Below the pieces are notes generated by a model. That model saw only the letters and a program-made list of their open reading frames with translations, was not told where the DNA came from and searched no databases. The position numbers were made by a program, and so were the translations under genes. Positions 55,498 through 63,989 of a stretch of DNA of 64,000 nt are shown here, in pieces. Every line of letters begins with the position of its first letter. The stretch's first letter is position 1. This DNA is from Sporomusaceae bacterium (GTDB lineage: Bacteria > Bacillota > Negativicutes > Sporomusales > UBA7701). Location of the stretch: assembly GCA_031460455.1 (NCBI GenBank), contig JAVKTQ010000005.1, positions 1 to 64,000 of the forward strand, written 5' to 3'.

Positions 55498-55773
55498 ATG
55501 AAAACCCACGCCGACATCATCGACCAGCTGAAGACCATGGAAGCCTACCTCAGGGAAGAATTCGCCGTCACCCAGATGGGATTGGTCTCCACCAACGTCG
55601 AATACAAGCCTGTAGCCAGCGTCCGTCTGTTCGTCGTCGGCCCTGGGCCGGCCGTCTTCGGCCCGCTTGAGGAATATCTCGCAGACAAACTTGACCTAAC
55701 CGTCGAAGTCATAGCGCGGGCGAACGCCAACGGCACCTTCCGGTACGTGTTCACCTCGCCCCGTGCTGAATAA
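55498..55773 (+). CDS. Small protein resembling an inactive minimal nucleotidyltransferase
   Basis: A 91-residue protein. The order helix - EFAVTQMGLVST - SVRLFVVGPGPAVFGPLEEYLADKL - LTVEVIAR follows the layout of MNT-type minimal nucleotidyltransferases. However, the catalytic GS of GLFGS is replaced (GLVST) and the DxD of the DVDLLV strand is absent (SVRLFV). No HEPN partner is adjacent. GGAG precedes the ATG. The fold call is by eye and moderate; the function is unknown. Confidence 0.6.
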   Translation: MKTHADIIDQLKTMEAYLREEFAVTQMGLVSTNVEYKPVASVRLFVVGPGPAVFGPLEEYLADKLDLTVEVIARANANGTFRYVFTSPRAE

Positions 55774-55792
55774 CATAGTTTCGGTTCACAGG

Positions 55793-55815
55793 CAGCCCCT
55801 TCCGGGGCTGTTTTT
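55793..55815 (+). terminator. Intrinsic terminator
   Basis: CAGCCCC pairs with GGGGCTG around TTCC, followed by five T residues. It closes the two-gene unit 55309-55773. Confidence 0.9.
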
Positions 55816-55910
55816 GCGTCTAATCGCCCGCTCGCCTCGCCGCCATTGCACAATAATTGGAACTATTCAGGGAAATAGGCAGGATAATTGGCAACAACCA
55901 CCGAAATACA

Positions 55911-55931
55911 TTTTAGATTTTAAATCTAAAA
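55911..55931 (+). promoter_or_regulatory. Palindromic operator upstream of the GntR gene
   Basis: TTTTAGATTT and AAATCTAAAA form a perfect 10-bp inverted repeat with one central base, about 60 bp before the start. AT-rich TTATAT lies just downstream as a possible -10. It fits autoregulation by the adjacent GntR protein. Confidence 0.6.
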
Positions 55932-55987
55932 ATTAAACTTCTTATATAAACTCGCGCTCAGCGACACGGTTTAGGAGGCTTTAAGGA

Positions 55988-56659
55988 TTGGAAACAATGC
56001 ATTACCCGACCCAGACACTCGTCGACGTGGCTTACAAAGCGCTCAAGAAAGACATCGCGGAAGGCGTTCTGATCCCCGGCCAAAAACTCATCACCCGTGA
56101 ACTCAACGAAAGATACCGCATCAGCGAAACCCCCATCAAACAGGCTCTCAACAGACTGATAACCGAAGGCCTTGTGGAAAGCACCCCCCGCCGGGGCCAC
56201 AAAGTCAGGGATATCAAATGGGACGAGATCGAAGAACTGTGGGACATCCGGCTGATGTTCGAAACCTACTACGCCAGCCAGATAATCCGCAACTTCGACA
56301 CCGCCACCGCCGAAAAACTCGCCGCCAACATCGTCGAACACACCCGCATCATCGAAAACGCCGCCGACCTCAACGACTACTTCCGCAACTACTACCTCGA
56401 CCAGGAATTCCACCAACTGTACGTCAAATGCGCCGGCAACAAAAGGATGGCGAGGATATTCAACGCCCTCGGCACCCACGTATACTCCTACTATATCTAC
56501 GGGCGGCAGGGCAAAGAAGAAACCATCGCCGGCGTCAAGGAGCACGAAGCCATCTTCGCCGCCCTCATCGCCGGGGACGAGGACGAACTCAAACGCTGCG
56601 TGGCAATCCACATCACCAACGCCAAAAACAAGGTCAACAGAATCCTCGGAAAAGGGTAG
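55988..56659 (+). CDS. GntR-family regulator, FadR/FCD type
   Basis: A 223-residue protein with an N-terminal winged helix (about 10-75, containing LNERYRISETPIKQALNRL) and an all-helical FCD ligand domain (about 85-215) with the metal-binding Asp and His residues of the family. It should control the TRAP operon that follows and respond to its carboxylate substrate. The start is either TTG 55988 (GGAGG nine bases upstream) or ATG 55997 (AAGGA nine bases upstream). Confidence 0.9.
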   Translation: METMHYPTQTLVDVAYKALKKDIAEGVLIPGQKLITRELNERYRISETPIKQALNRLITEGLVESTPRRGHKVRDIKWDEIEELWDIRLMFETYYASQIIRNFDTATAEKLAANIVEHTRIIENAADLNDYFRNYYLDQEFHQLYVKCAGNKRMARIFNALGTHVYSYYIYGRQGKEETIAGVKEHEAIFAALIAGDEDELKRCVAIHITNAKNKVNRILGKG

Positions 56660-56763
56660 GCACCAATTGCTCTTACTGCTGGCAGAAAGGAAAAGGGAGG
56701 GAGAGGGTATAAACAGCGGCCGGCATCTGGGTGTATTTAATTTTAGAGGGAGGGAACAGTTTA

Positions 56764-57786
56764 GTGAAAAAGTACGCCAAGCTTATCGGTATCCTCATGG
56801 TTTTGGTAATGGTCTCGGTGCTCGTGGCCGCCTGCGGCAAGTCCGAGCCGGCCAAACAGGAAGCTCCCAAGCAAAAATTCGTCCTCAAATTCAACCACGT
56901 CCTCGCCGAATCCGAGCCCTTCAACAAAGGCTTCCAGAACTGGGCCAAGGCCGTTAAGGAACGCACCAACGGCGGTCTGGAGATCCAGGTCTTCCACAGC
57001 GCCCAGCTCGGTGTCGAAGAAGACATCATCGAACAGATCCGCAAAGGCGCCAACGTCGGCCAGAACACCGACTCCGCCCGCCTCGGCATGTACGTGCCCG
57101 CCATTGCCGTCATGAACGCCCCCTACTTCGTCGACTCCATCGACGAAGTCGCCAAACTCCGCGAACTCGCCACCGTCAAGGCCTGGCAGAAAGAACTCGA
57201 AGACAAGCACGGCATCAAGATCCTGTCCTTCACCTGGGTACAGGGTATGAGGCACATGGTAACAAATAAACCGATCAAAACCCCCGAAGACCTCAAGGGC
57301 CTGCGCATCCGTACCCCGGGCGTCCCCATCTGGCAGGAATCCATCCGTGCCATCGGCGCCACCCCTGTAGCCCTGCCCTTCGGTGAAGTCTACATCGCCA
57401 CCCAGCAGAAAGCCATCGACGGCGCCGACCTCGTCTACCGCAACGTCACCGGCGCCAAACTCTTCGAAGTCGCCAAATACATGAGCGAAACCAAACACAT
57501 CCTCCTCATCAACTTCGAAGTCGTCAGCAAAAAATGGTTCGACTCCCTGCCGCCCGAATACCAGAAAATCCTCGTAGAAGAGTGCGATAAAGCCGGCCTC
57601 GAGACCTCCCGCGTAATGGAGAAAGAAATCGAAGCCCTCCAGAAAGAACTGACCGGCAAAGGCATGACCATCGTCAAGGACGTCGACATCGCCGCCTTCA
57701 AGAAAGCCGGCGAAGGCGCCTACCAAGTCCTCAAGCTCACCGAAGTCCGCGATCAGCTCTACAAGGAAATGGGCAAAAAGAAATAG
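56764..57786 (+). CDS. dctP: TRAP transporter solute-binding lipoprotein (DctP family)
   Basis: A 340-residue protein starting at GTG after a GGAGGG site. The signal peptide ends in the lipobox LVAAC (Cys about 22), so it is a lipoprotein. The DctP fold follows, with RIRTPGVPIWQESIRAIGATP (split at the conserved Arg that binds the carboxylate) and the typical GADLVYRN region. It delivers an organic acid to the DctQM membrane part. A stem-loop lies between it and dctQ. Confidence 0.93.
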   Translation: MKKYAKLIGILMVLVMVSVLVAACGKSEPAKQEAPKQKFVLKFNHVLAESEPFNKGFQNWAKAVKERTNGGLEIQVFHSAQLGVEEDIIEQIRKGANVGQNTDSARLGMYVPAIAVMNAPYFVDSIDEVAKLRELATVKAWQKELEDKHGIKILSFTWVQGMRHMVTNKPIKTPEDLKGLRIRTPGVPIWQESIRAIGATPVALPFGEVYIATQQKAIDGADLVYRNVTGAKLFEVAKYMSETKHILLINFEVVSKKWFDSLPPEYQKILVEECDKAGLETSRVMEKEIEALQKELTGKGMTIVKDVDIAAFKKAGEGAYQVLKLTEVRDQLYKEMGKKK

Positions 57787-57812
57787 TCATCCGGTGCGAA
57801 CTGATCGGTTAT

Positions 57813-57840
57813 CCGGCCCCGCCGCCCGCGGCGGGGCCGG
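57813..57840 (+). other. Intercistronic stem-loop between dctP and dctQ
   Basis: CCGGCCCCGCC pairs perfectly with GGCGGGGCCGG over a 6-nt loop, with no T run. It probably protects dctP mRNA, allowing more binding protein than permease. Confidence 0.7.
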
Positions 57841-57878
57841 AAACTGGCTTTTCGCCGCAAAGGCGGGGGAATTGAGTC

Positions 57879-58385
57879 GTGAAAAAGCTTTACGAAAACA
57901 TCATCAAATTTGAAGTCCGGATCGCAATGGCCTGCCTCGCGCTCCTGTCCGCCCTGGTCCTCTTCTCGGCGGTCGCCAGAACGATCGGCATGCCGGTCAA
58001 ATGGGCGGTCGACGCCGCCACCTTCCTGTTTGCCTGGTGCGTCTTCCTCGGCAGCGACGCCGCCATGCGCCACGACAAACTGTTCGCCATCGAAGTCATC
58101 ACCGGCAAGCTGCCCAAGAAAGTGCAGCACTGGTTAAAACTTATAAACTGGGGCATCATCATCGCTTTTCTCGCCTTCCTGATCGTCTACGGCATTCAGC
58201 TTTCCTACGACACCAGGCTAAGAGCCTTCCAGGGCATCCCCGGCTTCAGCTACACCTGGGTCACCATCAGCGTACCGCTGGGGTCGCTGCTCATGCTGAT
58301 AACCGCCGTCCTCAAGGCCAAGCAGCAAATCAAGGCCGGCTACGCAAATATCAGGAGCAGCGGAGGCGGCAAAGAGCTTCTCTAA
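57879..58385 (+). CDS. dctQ: TRAP transporter small permease
   Basis: A 168-residue protein with four hydrophobic helices and the DctQ pattern, including WAVDAATFLFAWCVFLGSDAA in the second helix region (shown across about 48-68) and an RHDKLF segment. It starts at GTG after GGGGA. It forms the membrane complex with DctM, encoded 29 bp downstream. Confidence 0.92.
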   Translation: MKKLYENIIKFEVRIAMACLALLSALVLFSAVARTIGMPVKWAVDAATFLFAWCVFLGSDAAMRHDKLFAIEVITGKLPKKVQHWLKLINWGIIIAFLAFLIVYGIQLSYDTRLRAFQGIPGFSYTWVTISVPLGSLLMLITAVLKAKQQIKAGYANIRSSGGGKELL

Positions 58386-58414
58386 GCCGCTGTCGCCGAC
58401 AGGAGGATTGACAC

Positions 58415-59704
58415 ATGACCGAAGTATTCGCCACCTTTTTCATACTGATGCTCATGGGCATGCCGGTTTGCTTCGCCATCGGCATTGCCGGCACGGTATT
58501 CTTCTTCTCGCAGCCCACCCTGCCGTCCAGCATCCCGGTACAGCTCACCCTCACCCAGACGCAGAGCTTCGTGCTACTCGCCATTCCCCTCTTCATGTTT
58601 GCCGGCAACCTCTTAAACGAATCCGGCATCACCCACCGGCTGATGAAGCTCTCGGCCGTACTCGCCGGCCACATGCGCGCCGGCCTCGCCCAGGTCAACA
58701 CCGTCCTCGCCGCCATGATGGGCGGCATCACCGGCTCCGCTATCGCCGACGCCACCATGCAGGCCCGCGTCCTCGGACCCGGCATGATCGAGCGCGGCTA
58801 CTCGCGCGGCTTCGCCGCCGGCGTCATCGGCTTCAGCTCCCTCATCGTCACCATGATCCCCCCCGGCATCGGCCTCATCCTTTACGGCAGCATCGGCGAA
58901 GTCTCCATCGGCCGCCTGTTCGCCGGCGGACTGGTCCCCGGCTTCCTCATGACCGTCCTCATGATGCTCGCCATCTCCTGGACCGCGCGGCGTAAAGGCT
59001 ATGAGCCCGAGCGTCAGCAGCCAGTTTCCTTCAAGGAAGGCTTCGCCACCTTCATGGAATGTATCTGGGCCTTCCTGTTTCCCATCTTGCTCATTGCCGG
59101 CCTCAGGTTCGGTTTCTTTACCCCCTCCGAAGCCGGCGCCTTCGCCGTCGCCTACGCGATAATCATCGGCCTCGCCGTCTACCGCGAACTCACCTGGAAA
59201 AAATTCCTCAAAACCCTCGAAGAAACCGTCACCGATATCGGCATGGTAATGCTCCTCATCTGTATGTCGGCCATCTTCAGCTATGGCCTTACCTGGGAGC
59301 AGATTCCCCAGCAGCTCGCCGAATTCATGCTCGGCATTTCCTCCACCCCGTGGGTGATAATGCTCATCATCATCGTCTTCCTTCTCGTCGCCGGCATGTT
59401 CATGGACTCCACCGTCCTTATCCTGCTCCTCACCGCCATCCTCATCCCCGTAGTCAAAGAAGTCGGCATCGACCTCGTCCACTTCGGCGTCATCATGATT
59501 CTCACCCTCACCTTCGGCCTGCTCACCCCGCCCGTCGGCGTGGTGACGTATATCGTCTGCACCATCTTCGAATGCTCAATATCCTCTCTCTTCAAAGAAG
59601 CCTGGCCGCTCTTCCTCGCCTGCGTCGCCGTGGCCCTCGCCTGCGTCTTCTTCCCCGAGCTAGTGCTATTCGTTCCCGACCTCATCTTTGGGAAGCAACT
59701 GTAG
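58415..59704 (+). CDS. dctM: TRAP transporter large permease
   Basis: A 429-residue DctM protein with about twelve hydrophobic helices and the family stretches MFAGNLLNESGI, MMGGITGSAIADA and MIPPGIGLILYG. It is the ion-coupled channel component. GGAGG precedes the ATG. With DctP and DctQ it should import a carboxylate using a sodium or proton gradient. Confidence 0.95.
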   Translation: MTEVFATFFILMLMGMPVCFAIGIAGTVFFFSQPTLPSSIPVQLTLTQTQSFVLLAIPLFMFAGNLLNESGITHRLMKLSAVLAGHMRAGLAQVNTVLAAMMGGITGSAIADATMQARVLGPGMIERGYSRGFAAGVIGFSSLIVTMIPPGIGLILYGSIGEVSIGRLFAGGLVPGFLMTVLMMLAISWTARRKGYEPERQQPVSFKEGFATFMECIWAFLFPILLIAGLRFGFFTPSEAGAFAVAYAIIIGLAVYRELTWKKFLKTLEETVTDIGMVMLLICMSAIFSYGLTWEQIPQQLAEFMLGISSTPWVIMLIIIVFLLVAGMFMDSTVLILLLTAILIPVVKEVGIDLVHFGVIMILTLTFGLLTPPVGVVTYIVCTIFECSISSLFKEAWPLFLACVAVALACVFFPELVLFVPDLIFGKQL

Positions 59705-59743
59705 CGTCGCAATCCGCAAACATACATAACGGAGTGATAAAAT

Positions 59744-60499
59744 ATGCGATTCACCGGTAAAGTCGTCCTCATCACCGGCGCCGGCGCCGGCATCGGCCGC
59801 GCCGCCGCCGAACTCTTCGCCTGCGAAGGCGCCAGCGTCGTCGTCAACAGCGTCTCGGCCAGCGGCGCCGAAACCCTCGCCCTCGTCAAAAAAGCCGGCG
59901 GCGCCGGCCTCTTCGTCCAGGGTGACGTCGCCAACGCCGCCGACGCCAAACGGATGGTCGACGAAGCCGTCCGCGCCTTCGGCAAACTCGACATCCTCGC
60001 CAACGTCGCCGGCATCGTCATCGGCGGCCGGGTCGACACCCTGAGCGAGGAAGACTTCGACCGCACCATGGACGTCAACGTCAAGGGCACCTTCCTCACG
60101 TGCAAATACGCCGTACCGGAAATGAAAAAGAACGGCGGCGGCGTCATCGTCAACGTCTCCTCCGTCGCCGCCTTCAAAGGCTTCCCCGAGCGCAGCGTCT
60201 ACGCCGCCTCCAAAGGCGCGGTCGTCGCCCTCTCCAAAGCCATGGCCGCCGACTACATCAAAGACAACATCCGCGTCAACGTCGTCTGCCCCGGCACCAC
60301 CGACAGCCCCTCGATGGAAGCGCGCATGCGGTCCGCCGCCGACTACGAGGCCGCCAAAGCCGCCTTCATCGCCCGCCAGCCCATGGGCCGCCTCGGCGCC
60401 CCCGAAGAAATCGCCCACGCCATCCTCTTCGCCTGCTGCGACGAAGCAGCCTTCTTTAACGGGGGCATCCTGACCATCGACGGCGGCGCGACCATTTAA
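59744..60499 (+). CDS. Short-chain dehydrogenase/reductase
   Basis: A 251-residue classical SDR with the cofactor motif TGAGAGIGRAAAE near 10-22, NVAGI, and the catalytic Ser-Tyr-Lys (NVSSVAAFKG and YAASKGAV). It ends in the typical GGILTIDGG. It probably oxidises a hydroxy group of the compound imported by the TRAP system. GGAGTG precedes the ATG. A dispersed repeat begins 5 bp after the stop. Confidence 0.92.
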   Translation: MRFTGKVVLITGAGAGIGRAAAELFACEGASVVVNSVSASGAETLALVKKAGGAGLFVQGDVANAADAKRMVDEAVRAFGKLDILANVAGIVIGGRVDTLSEEDFDRTMDVNVKGTFLTCKYAVPEMKKNGGGVIVNVSSVAAFKGFPERSVYAASKGAVVALSKAMAADYIKDNIRVNVVCPGTTDSPSMEARMRSAADYEAAKAAFIARQPMGRLGAPEEIAHAILFACCDEAAFFNGGILTIDGGATI

Positions 60500-60503
60500 A
60501 CTC

Positions 60504-60623
60504 GGTCGTTGATAACCTACCATCTGCGGCGTTGCTCCTCAGAGCGCTTGCTTGCGTACATCCGAGTACGCGGCGCGGCGCGCTCTTCCGGTGCGCCTTG
60601 CATCTGGCAGGTTCTGAACGACC
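60504..60623 (+). repeat. Dispersed structured repeat, copy E (short form, 120 bp)
   Basis: Outer arms GGTCGTT and AACGACC pair perfectly; relative to copy B both arms changed together. Inner arms AACCTACC and GGCAGGTT pair with one mismatch, again beside CATCTG. GCGTAC/GTACGC and AGAGCGC/GCGCTCT segments are as in copy B. It begins 5 bp after the SDR stop codon. Confidence 0.85.
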
Positions 60624-60646
60624 TCGTGCTTAGTGCCATAAGAACG

Positions 60647-60680
60647 AAAGAAGACCTGGCGTTTACGCCAGGTCTTTCTT
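60647..60680. terminator. Bidirectional terminator overlapping the leuD-like stop
   Basis: AGACCTGGCG (60652-60661) pairs with CGCCAGGTCT (60666-60675), flanked by A- and T-rich runs. The stem includes the last codons and stop of the minus-strand LeuD-like gene. Confidence 0.85.
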
Positions 60681-61181
60681 ATCGACATCAATCCCGTACT
60701 TTTTCTCCAAAAATCCGATCAGCCCGCCGGCGGACAGCACATCCATCACCGGCGCCGACAGCGGCGCGGCGTGGTACGTCTCGCCCTTCGTCACATTCGT
60801 GATCGACCCCGTTCCCAGGTCGATCGCCACGATATCGCCGTCCGCGATCCTGTCCGTCTCCGCGCACTCCAGCACCGGCAAACCGATATTGATTGCATTG
60901 CGGTAAAAGATGCGGGCGAAAAACTTCGCCACGATCGCCCCCACGCCCGCCATCTTCAGCGCGATCGGCGCCGTCTCGCGGCTCGAGCCGGGGCCGAAAT
61001 TCGCCCCGGCGACGAGGATATCGCCCGGCGCCACCTTTGCGCCGAACCGCTCGTCGATCCCCTCCATCGCGTGCTGGGCGACCACCTCCAGCGACTTCTC
61101 CAGATACTGGGGCGGGGAAATAAGATCAGTGTTGATATTATCGCCGTACTTCAGCGCCTTGCCTTTGACAATACTCATCAT
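60663..61181 (-). CDS. leuD: Isopropylmalate dehydratase-type small subunit (LeuD-like)
   Basis: A 172-residue swivel-domain subunit with NTDLISPPQYL and the signature GANFGPGSSRETAPIAL (near 58-75). It completes the aconitase-family active site of the large subunit encoded just upstream. No leuA or leuB is near, so it may instead serve homoaconitate, dimethylmalate or citraconate-type hydration. The second Met (MSIV) is an equally possible start. Confidence 0.88.
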   Translation of the reverse strand: MMSIVKGKALKYGDNINTDLISPPQYLEKSLEVVAQHAMEGIDERFGAKVAPGDILVAGANFGPGSSRETAPIALKMAGVGAIVAKFFARIFYRNAINIGLPVLECAETDRIADGDIVAIDLGTGSITNVTKGETYHAAPLSAPVMDVLSAGGLIGFLEKKYGIDVDKKDLA

Positions 61182-61182
61182 A

Positions 61183-62454
61183 TCAGCCCTCCTGCAAAAA
61201 CTTGCGCGGGTCGGTTATCCGCCCCTCAATCGCCGCCGCCGCCACTGACGCCGGCGACCCCAGGAAGATCTCCGCCTCCTTGTGGCCCATCCGGCCGACG
61301 AAATTGCGGTTTGTCGACGAAATCGCCCGTTCGCCCCGCGCCAGGATGCCGCTGTGCAGCCCCAGGCAAGCTCCGCAGCTCGGCGCCAGCACCATCGCCC
61401 CCGCCGCCGACAGCGTCTCGATGACCCCTTCGCGGATAGCGCGGTGGTAAATCGAGCGCGACGCCGCCGAAACCAGCAGCCGCACCTCGGGGTGCACCCT
61501 GCGGCCCTTCAGCACCCGCGCCGCCTCCGCCAGATCGGCAAAACGGCCGTTTGTACACGACCCCAGATACGCCTGGTGGATAACCTCGCCCGCCGCCGAC
61601 GTCACATCCACCACTCTATCCACCTCATGCGGCAGGGCGATCTGTGGCGCAAGCTCCGCAGCGTCGAAAGTAAACCGCTCGCCGTACGCCGCGTCCGCGT
61701 CGCTCAAAAGCGGTATCCCCGGCCGCGCCCCGATAGCGGCCAGATACGCCGCCACCTTCTCGTCCGGGGCGATCAGCCCCGCCTTCGCCCCCGCCTCCAC
61801 CGCCATATTCGCGATCGTCATCCGTTCGTCCACCGACAGCGCGCTTATCGCCTCGCCCGCGAACTCCATCGCCTTATAAGTCGCCCCCGCCTGGCCGATC
61901 TCCTTGATCGTCCGCAGGATCAGATCCTTCGCGTAAACGCCCGGCGGCAGGCGTCCGTTCCAAACCAACAGCATCGACTCCGGCACCCGCAGCCATATCT
62001 GTCCCGACACCAGCACCCCCAGCATCTCCGTCGAGCCGATGCCTGTGCCGAAACAGCCGAACGCGCCCGCCGTCGTCGTATGCGAATCCGTCCCCACCAT
62101 CAGCGTCCCCGGAATATCGAACCCCATCTCCGCCAGCACCTGATGGCACGGCCCCAGGCCCTCGTAATACCTGCCGATGCCGTACTCCTTCGCCCAATTG
62201 CGGGTGAACTGCAGGATCTCGGCCTGGCTGATCGTCGCCGCCGGCGAATAATGATCCGAGATGATCACCACCTTATCCCTGTCCCAGACACGGTTGCCCA
62301 TCCTCCTGATATGGTCGGCAATCACCACCCGCGGGCCGAGCAGGTCATCCATCATCGCCGTGTCCACATTCGCCCACACGAACTCTCCCGGCCGCACAGC
62401 CTCCCTGCCGGCCGCCCTGGCGATTATCTTCTCCGCCATCGTCATACCCACCAC
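61183..62454 (-). CDS. leuC: Isopropylmalate dehydratase-type large subunit (LeuC-like)
   Basis: A 423-residue aconitase-family protein with VGTDSHTTTAGAFG, GSCTNGR and CGACLG carrying the cysteines for the [4Fe-4S] cluster. At about 420 residues it is of the shorter bacterial/archaeal LeuC type, which also includes homoaconitase and 2,3-dimethylmalate dehydratase. The start is probably a GTG after GGGGAGG; ATG codons 9 and 15 bases downstream are alternatives. Its stop lies within 2 bp of the leuD-like start. Confidence 0.88.
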   Translation of the reverse strand: MVGMTMAEKIIARAAGREAVRPGEFVWANVDTAMMDDLLGPRVVIADHIRRMGNRVWDRDKVVIISDHYSPAATISQAEILQFTRNWAKEYGIGRYYEGLGPCHQVLAEMGFDIPGTLMVGTDSHTTTAGAFGCFGTGIGSTEMLGVLVSGQIWLRVPESMLLVWNGRLPPGVYAKDLILRTIKEIGQAGATYKAMEFAGEAISALSVDERMTIANMAVEAGAKAGLIAPDEKVAAYLAAIGARPGIPLLSDADAAYGERFTFDAAELAPQIALPHEVDRVVDVTSAAGEVIHQAYLGSCTNGRFADLAEAARVLKGRRVHPEVRLLVSAASRSIYHRAIREGVIETLSAAGAMVLAPSCGACLGLHSGILARGERAISSTNRNFVGRMGHKEAEIFLGSPASVAAAAIEGRITDPRKFLQEG

Positions 62455-62582
62455 AGTATCCTCCCCTCATAGCATGCTATTTTATATCTTTTCCCCCGCG
62501 GGGAACCTTAACCCGATAAACGCCGGCAGTATCGGATAAAACCGGCAGGCCGGGAAACAAATACACCAGGGGGTGTATAGCC

Positions 62583-62957
62583 ATGTTCAAAAGAATCGAT
62601 CACATCGCCTTCACCGTCAAAGACCGGGAAAAATCGGTCCGCTTCTACGAACAGCTCGGCTTCAGGCAATACTTCGAGCACGACGTCCCCGTACCGGAAA
62701 TCGAGAAAATCGTCTACCTGGAGCTCGGCGACTCCGTACTCGAACTCATCCACATGCCGCACGGAAAATGCGGCGCCGTCTATCATTTCTGCTTGGCCAG
62801 CGACGACTTCGATGCCGACGTCGCTCGCCTCAAAGCCGCCGGCGCCCCCGTCCAGACCGAGCCCCACCCGACCGCGGCGCGCAAAACGGGGGAGGAGGGC
62901 TGGCGGCGCGTCGTCTTCACCGGACCCGACGGCGAAGCGATCGAATTTCGCGGCTGA
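62583..62957 (+). CDS. VOC-superfamily (glyoxalase-like) protein
   Basis: A 124-residue protein with two beta-alpha-beta-beta-beta modules. Possible metal ligands are H7 (IDHIAFTV), E58-type Glu (LELIHMP), H near 68-69 (YHFCLAS) and the late Glu (DGEAIEF). This resembles glyoxalase or methylmalonyl-CoA epimerase-type enzymes, but no substrate can be assigned. G-rich sequence precedes the ATG. Confidence 0.85.
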   Translation: MFKRIDHIAFTVKDREKSVRFYEQLGFRQYFEHDVPVPEIEKIVYLELGDSVLELIHMPHGKCGAVYHFCLASDDFDADVARLKAAGAPVQTEPHPTAARKTGEEGWRRVVFTGPDGEAIEFRG

Positions 62958-63025
62958 CCCCTTCCGCCATAAACGGCAAACAGTCTATAATAAAGGCAGG
63001 ACAAATCAGCGGGAGGTTGAGAAAA

Positions 63026-63595
63026 ATGGAATGTCGCGACGCGATAACCGGCAGGAGGAGCTGCCGCAGCTTCACCGGCCGGGCGGTCGAAAAGGAAAAA
63101 CTGACCGCCATCCTCGAAGCCGCCCTCGTGGCGCCCTCGCCAGCCAACAAGCAGCCGTGGGAATTCCTTGTGGCCGCCGACCCCCAATACAACGCCCGGC
63201 TCAAAGACGCCTCGGAAAAAACCAAGCACAAGCTCGCCGCCCGCAGCGGCTGGAAGTGGCTGCCCACCTTCAACATCGACTTCCTGCTCCAGGCCCCCGT
63301 CCTCATCGTCGTTCTCGGCGACCCGTCCAAAAACGGCGCCGAGCAGTTCCTCGACGAACCCAGCCCCGGCTACCTCGAAGCCTGCAGCGCCGCCATCCAG
63401 AATATGCTTCTCGCCGCTCACGACCAGGGGCTCGCGACCCTGTGGTTCTCCCTTTACGAAAAAAGCGACATCCGCGAAATCTTTGCAATCGATGACGACA
63501 AAGACCCTGTCGCCGTCATCTGTGTGGGATATTCTGAACGCCTCGCCGCGGCACCTGCCCGCAAGACCCTCGACGAGAAAGTAAAATTTCTATAA
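63026..63595 (+). CDS. Nitroreductase-family flavoprotein
   Basis: A 189-residue FMN protein of the nitroreductase family. RRSCRSFTGRAV and APSPANKQPWEFLV near the N-terminus are the FMN-phosphate and ring-binding segments, and GLATLW near the C-terminal half is conserved. It reduces nitro, quinone or enone compounds with NAD(P)H. The ATG at 63026 follows GGGAGG; the frame upstream runs through the VOC gene and is not coding. Confidence 0.9.
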   Translation: MECRDAITGRRSCRSFTGRAVEKEKLTAILEAALVAPSPANKQPWEFLVAADPQYNARLKDASEKTKHKLAARSGWKWLPTFNIDFLLQAPVLIVVLGDPSKNGAEQFLDEPSPGYLEACSAAIQNMLLAAHDQGLATLWFSLYEKSDIREIFAIDDDKDPVAVICVGYSERLAAAPARKTLDEKVKFL

Positions 63596-63631
63596 TGCCG
63601 GCGCAGCTGCGTTCCGGCAGGAGTTGACCTT

Positions 63632-63949
63632 ATGGACCTCTTCCTCGAATACCGCTGGCCCATTCTCGTCGTCCTGGAAGTCCTCGCCTGGGCTTCCACC
63701 TTCCTCATGTTCTACGCCCGTTACCGCCTGCGGTCCACCGCGCTCTTTCGCGCCGGCGTCATTCTCACCGTCCTCACCGGCGTCATCCCCCAGATCGGCA
63801 TGGGAATAATCAACTACCTCGGCACAAGGGAAATCGACCTATTCACCGCCGTAATCGTCGCCCTCATCCTCTATGGCGCCACGGCCGGCAAAAAAGACGT
63901 CCGCAGGCTGGACTCCTGGGTGCAGAACAAATACGGCCGCGCGGAATGA
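63632..63949 (+). CDS. Small integral membrane protein of unknown function
   Basis: A 105-residue protein with three hydrophobic helices (about 9-30, 38-58 and 68-86) and a charged C-terminus. I see no catalytic motif or known family. GGAG precedes the ATG. It lies 36 bp behind the nitroreductase gene and may be co-transcribed. Confidence 0.75.
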   Translation: MDLFLEYRWPILVVLEVLAWASTFLMFYARYRLRSTALFRAGVILTVLTGVIPQIGMGIINYLGTREIDLFTAVIVALILYGATAGKKDVRRLDSWVQNKYGRAE

Positions 63950-63960
63950 CCGCTTCCCTC

Positions 63961-63989
63961 TTCTACTGGCAGGGCAAATAGTGTATAAT
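63961..63989 (+). promoter_or_regulatory. Promoter at the right edge
   Basis: A perfect TATAAT (63984-63989) lies 17 bp after TTCTAC, a poor -35. It probably drives a gene beyond the window. Confidence 0.45.
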
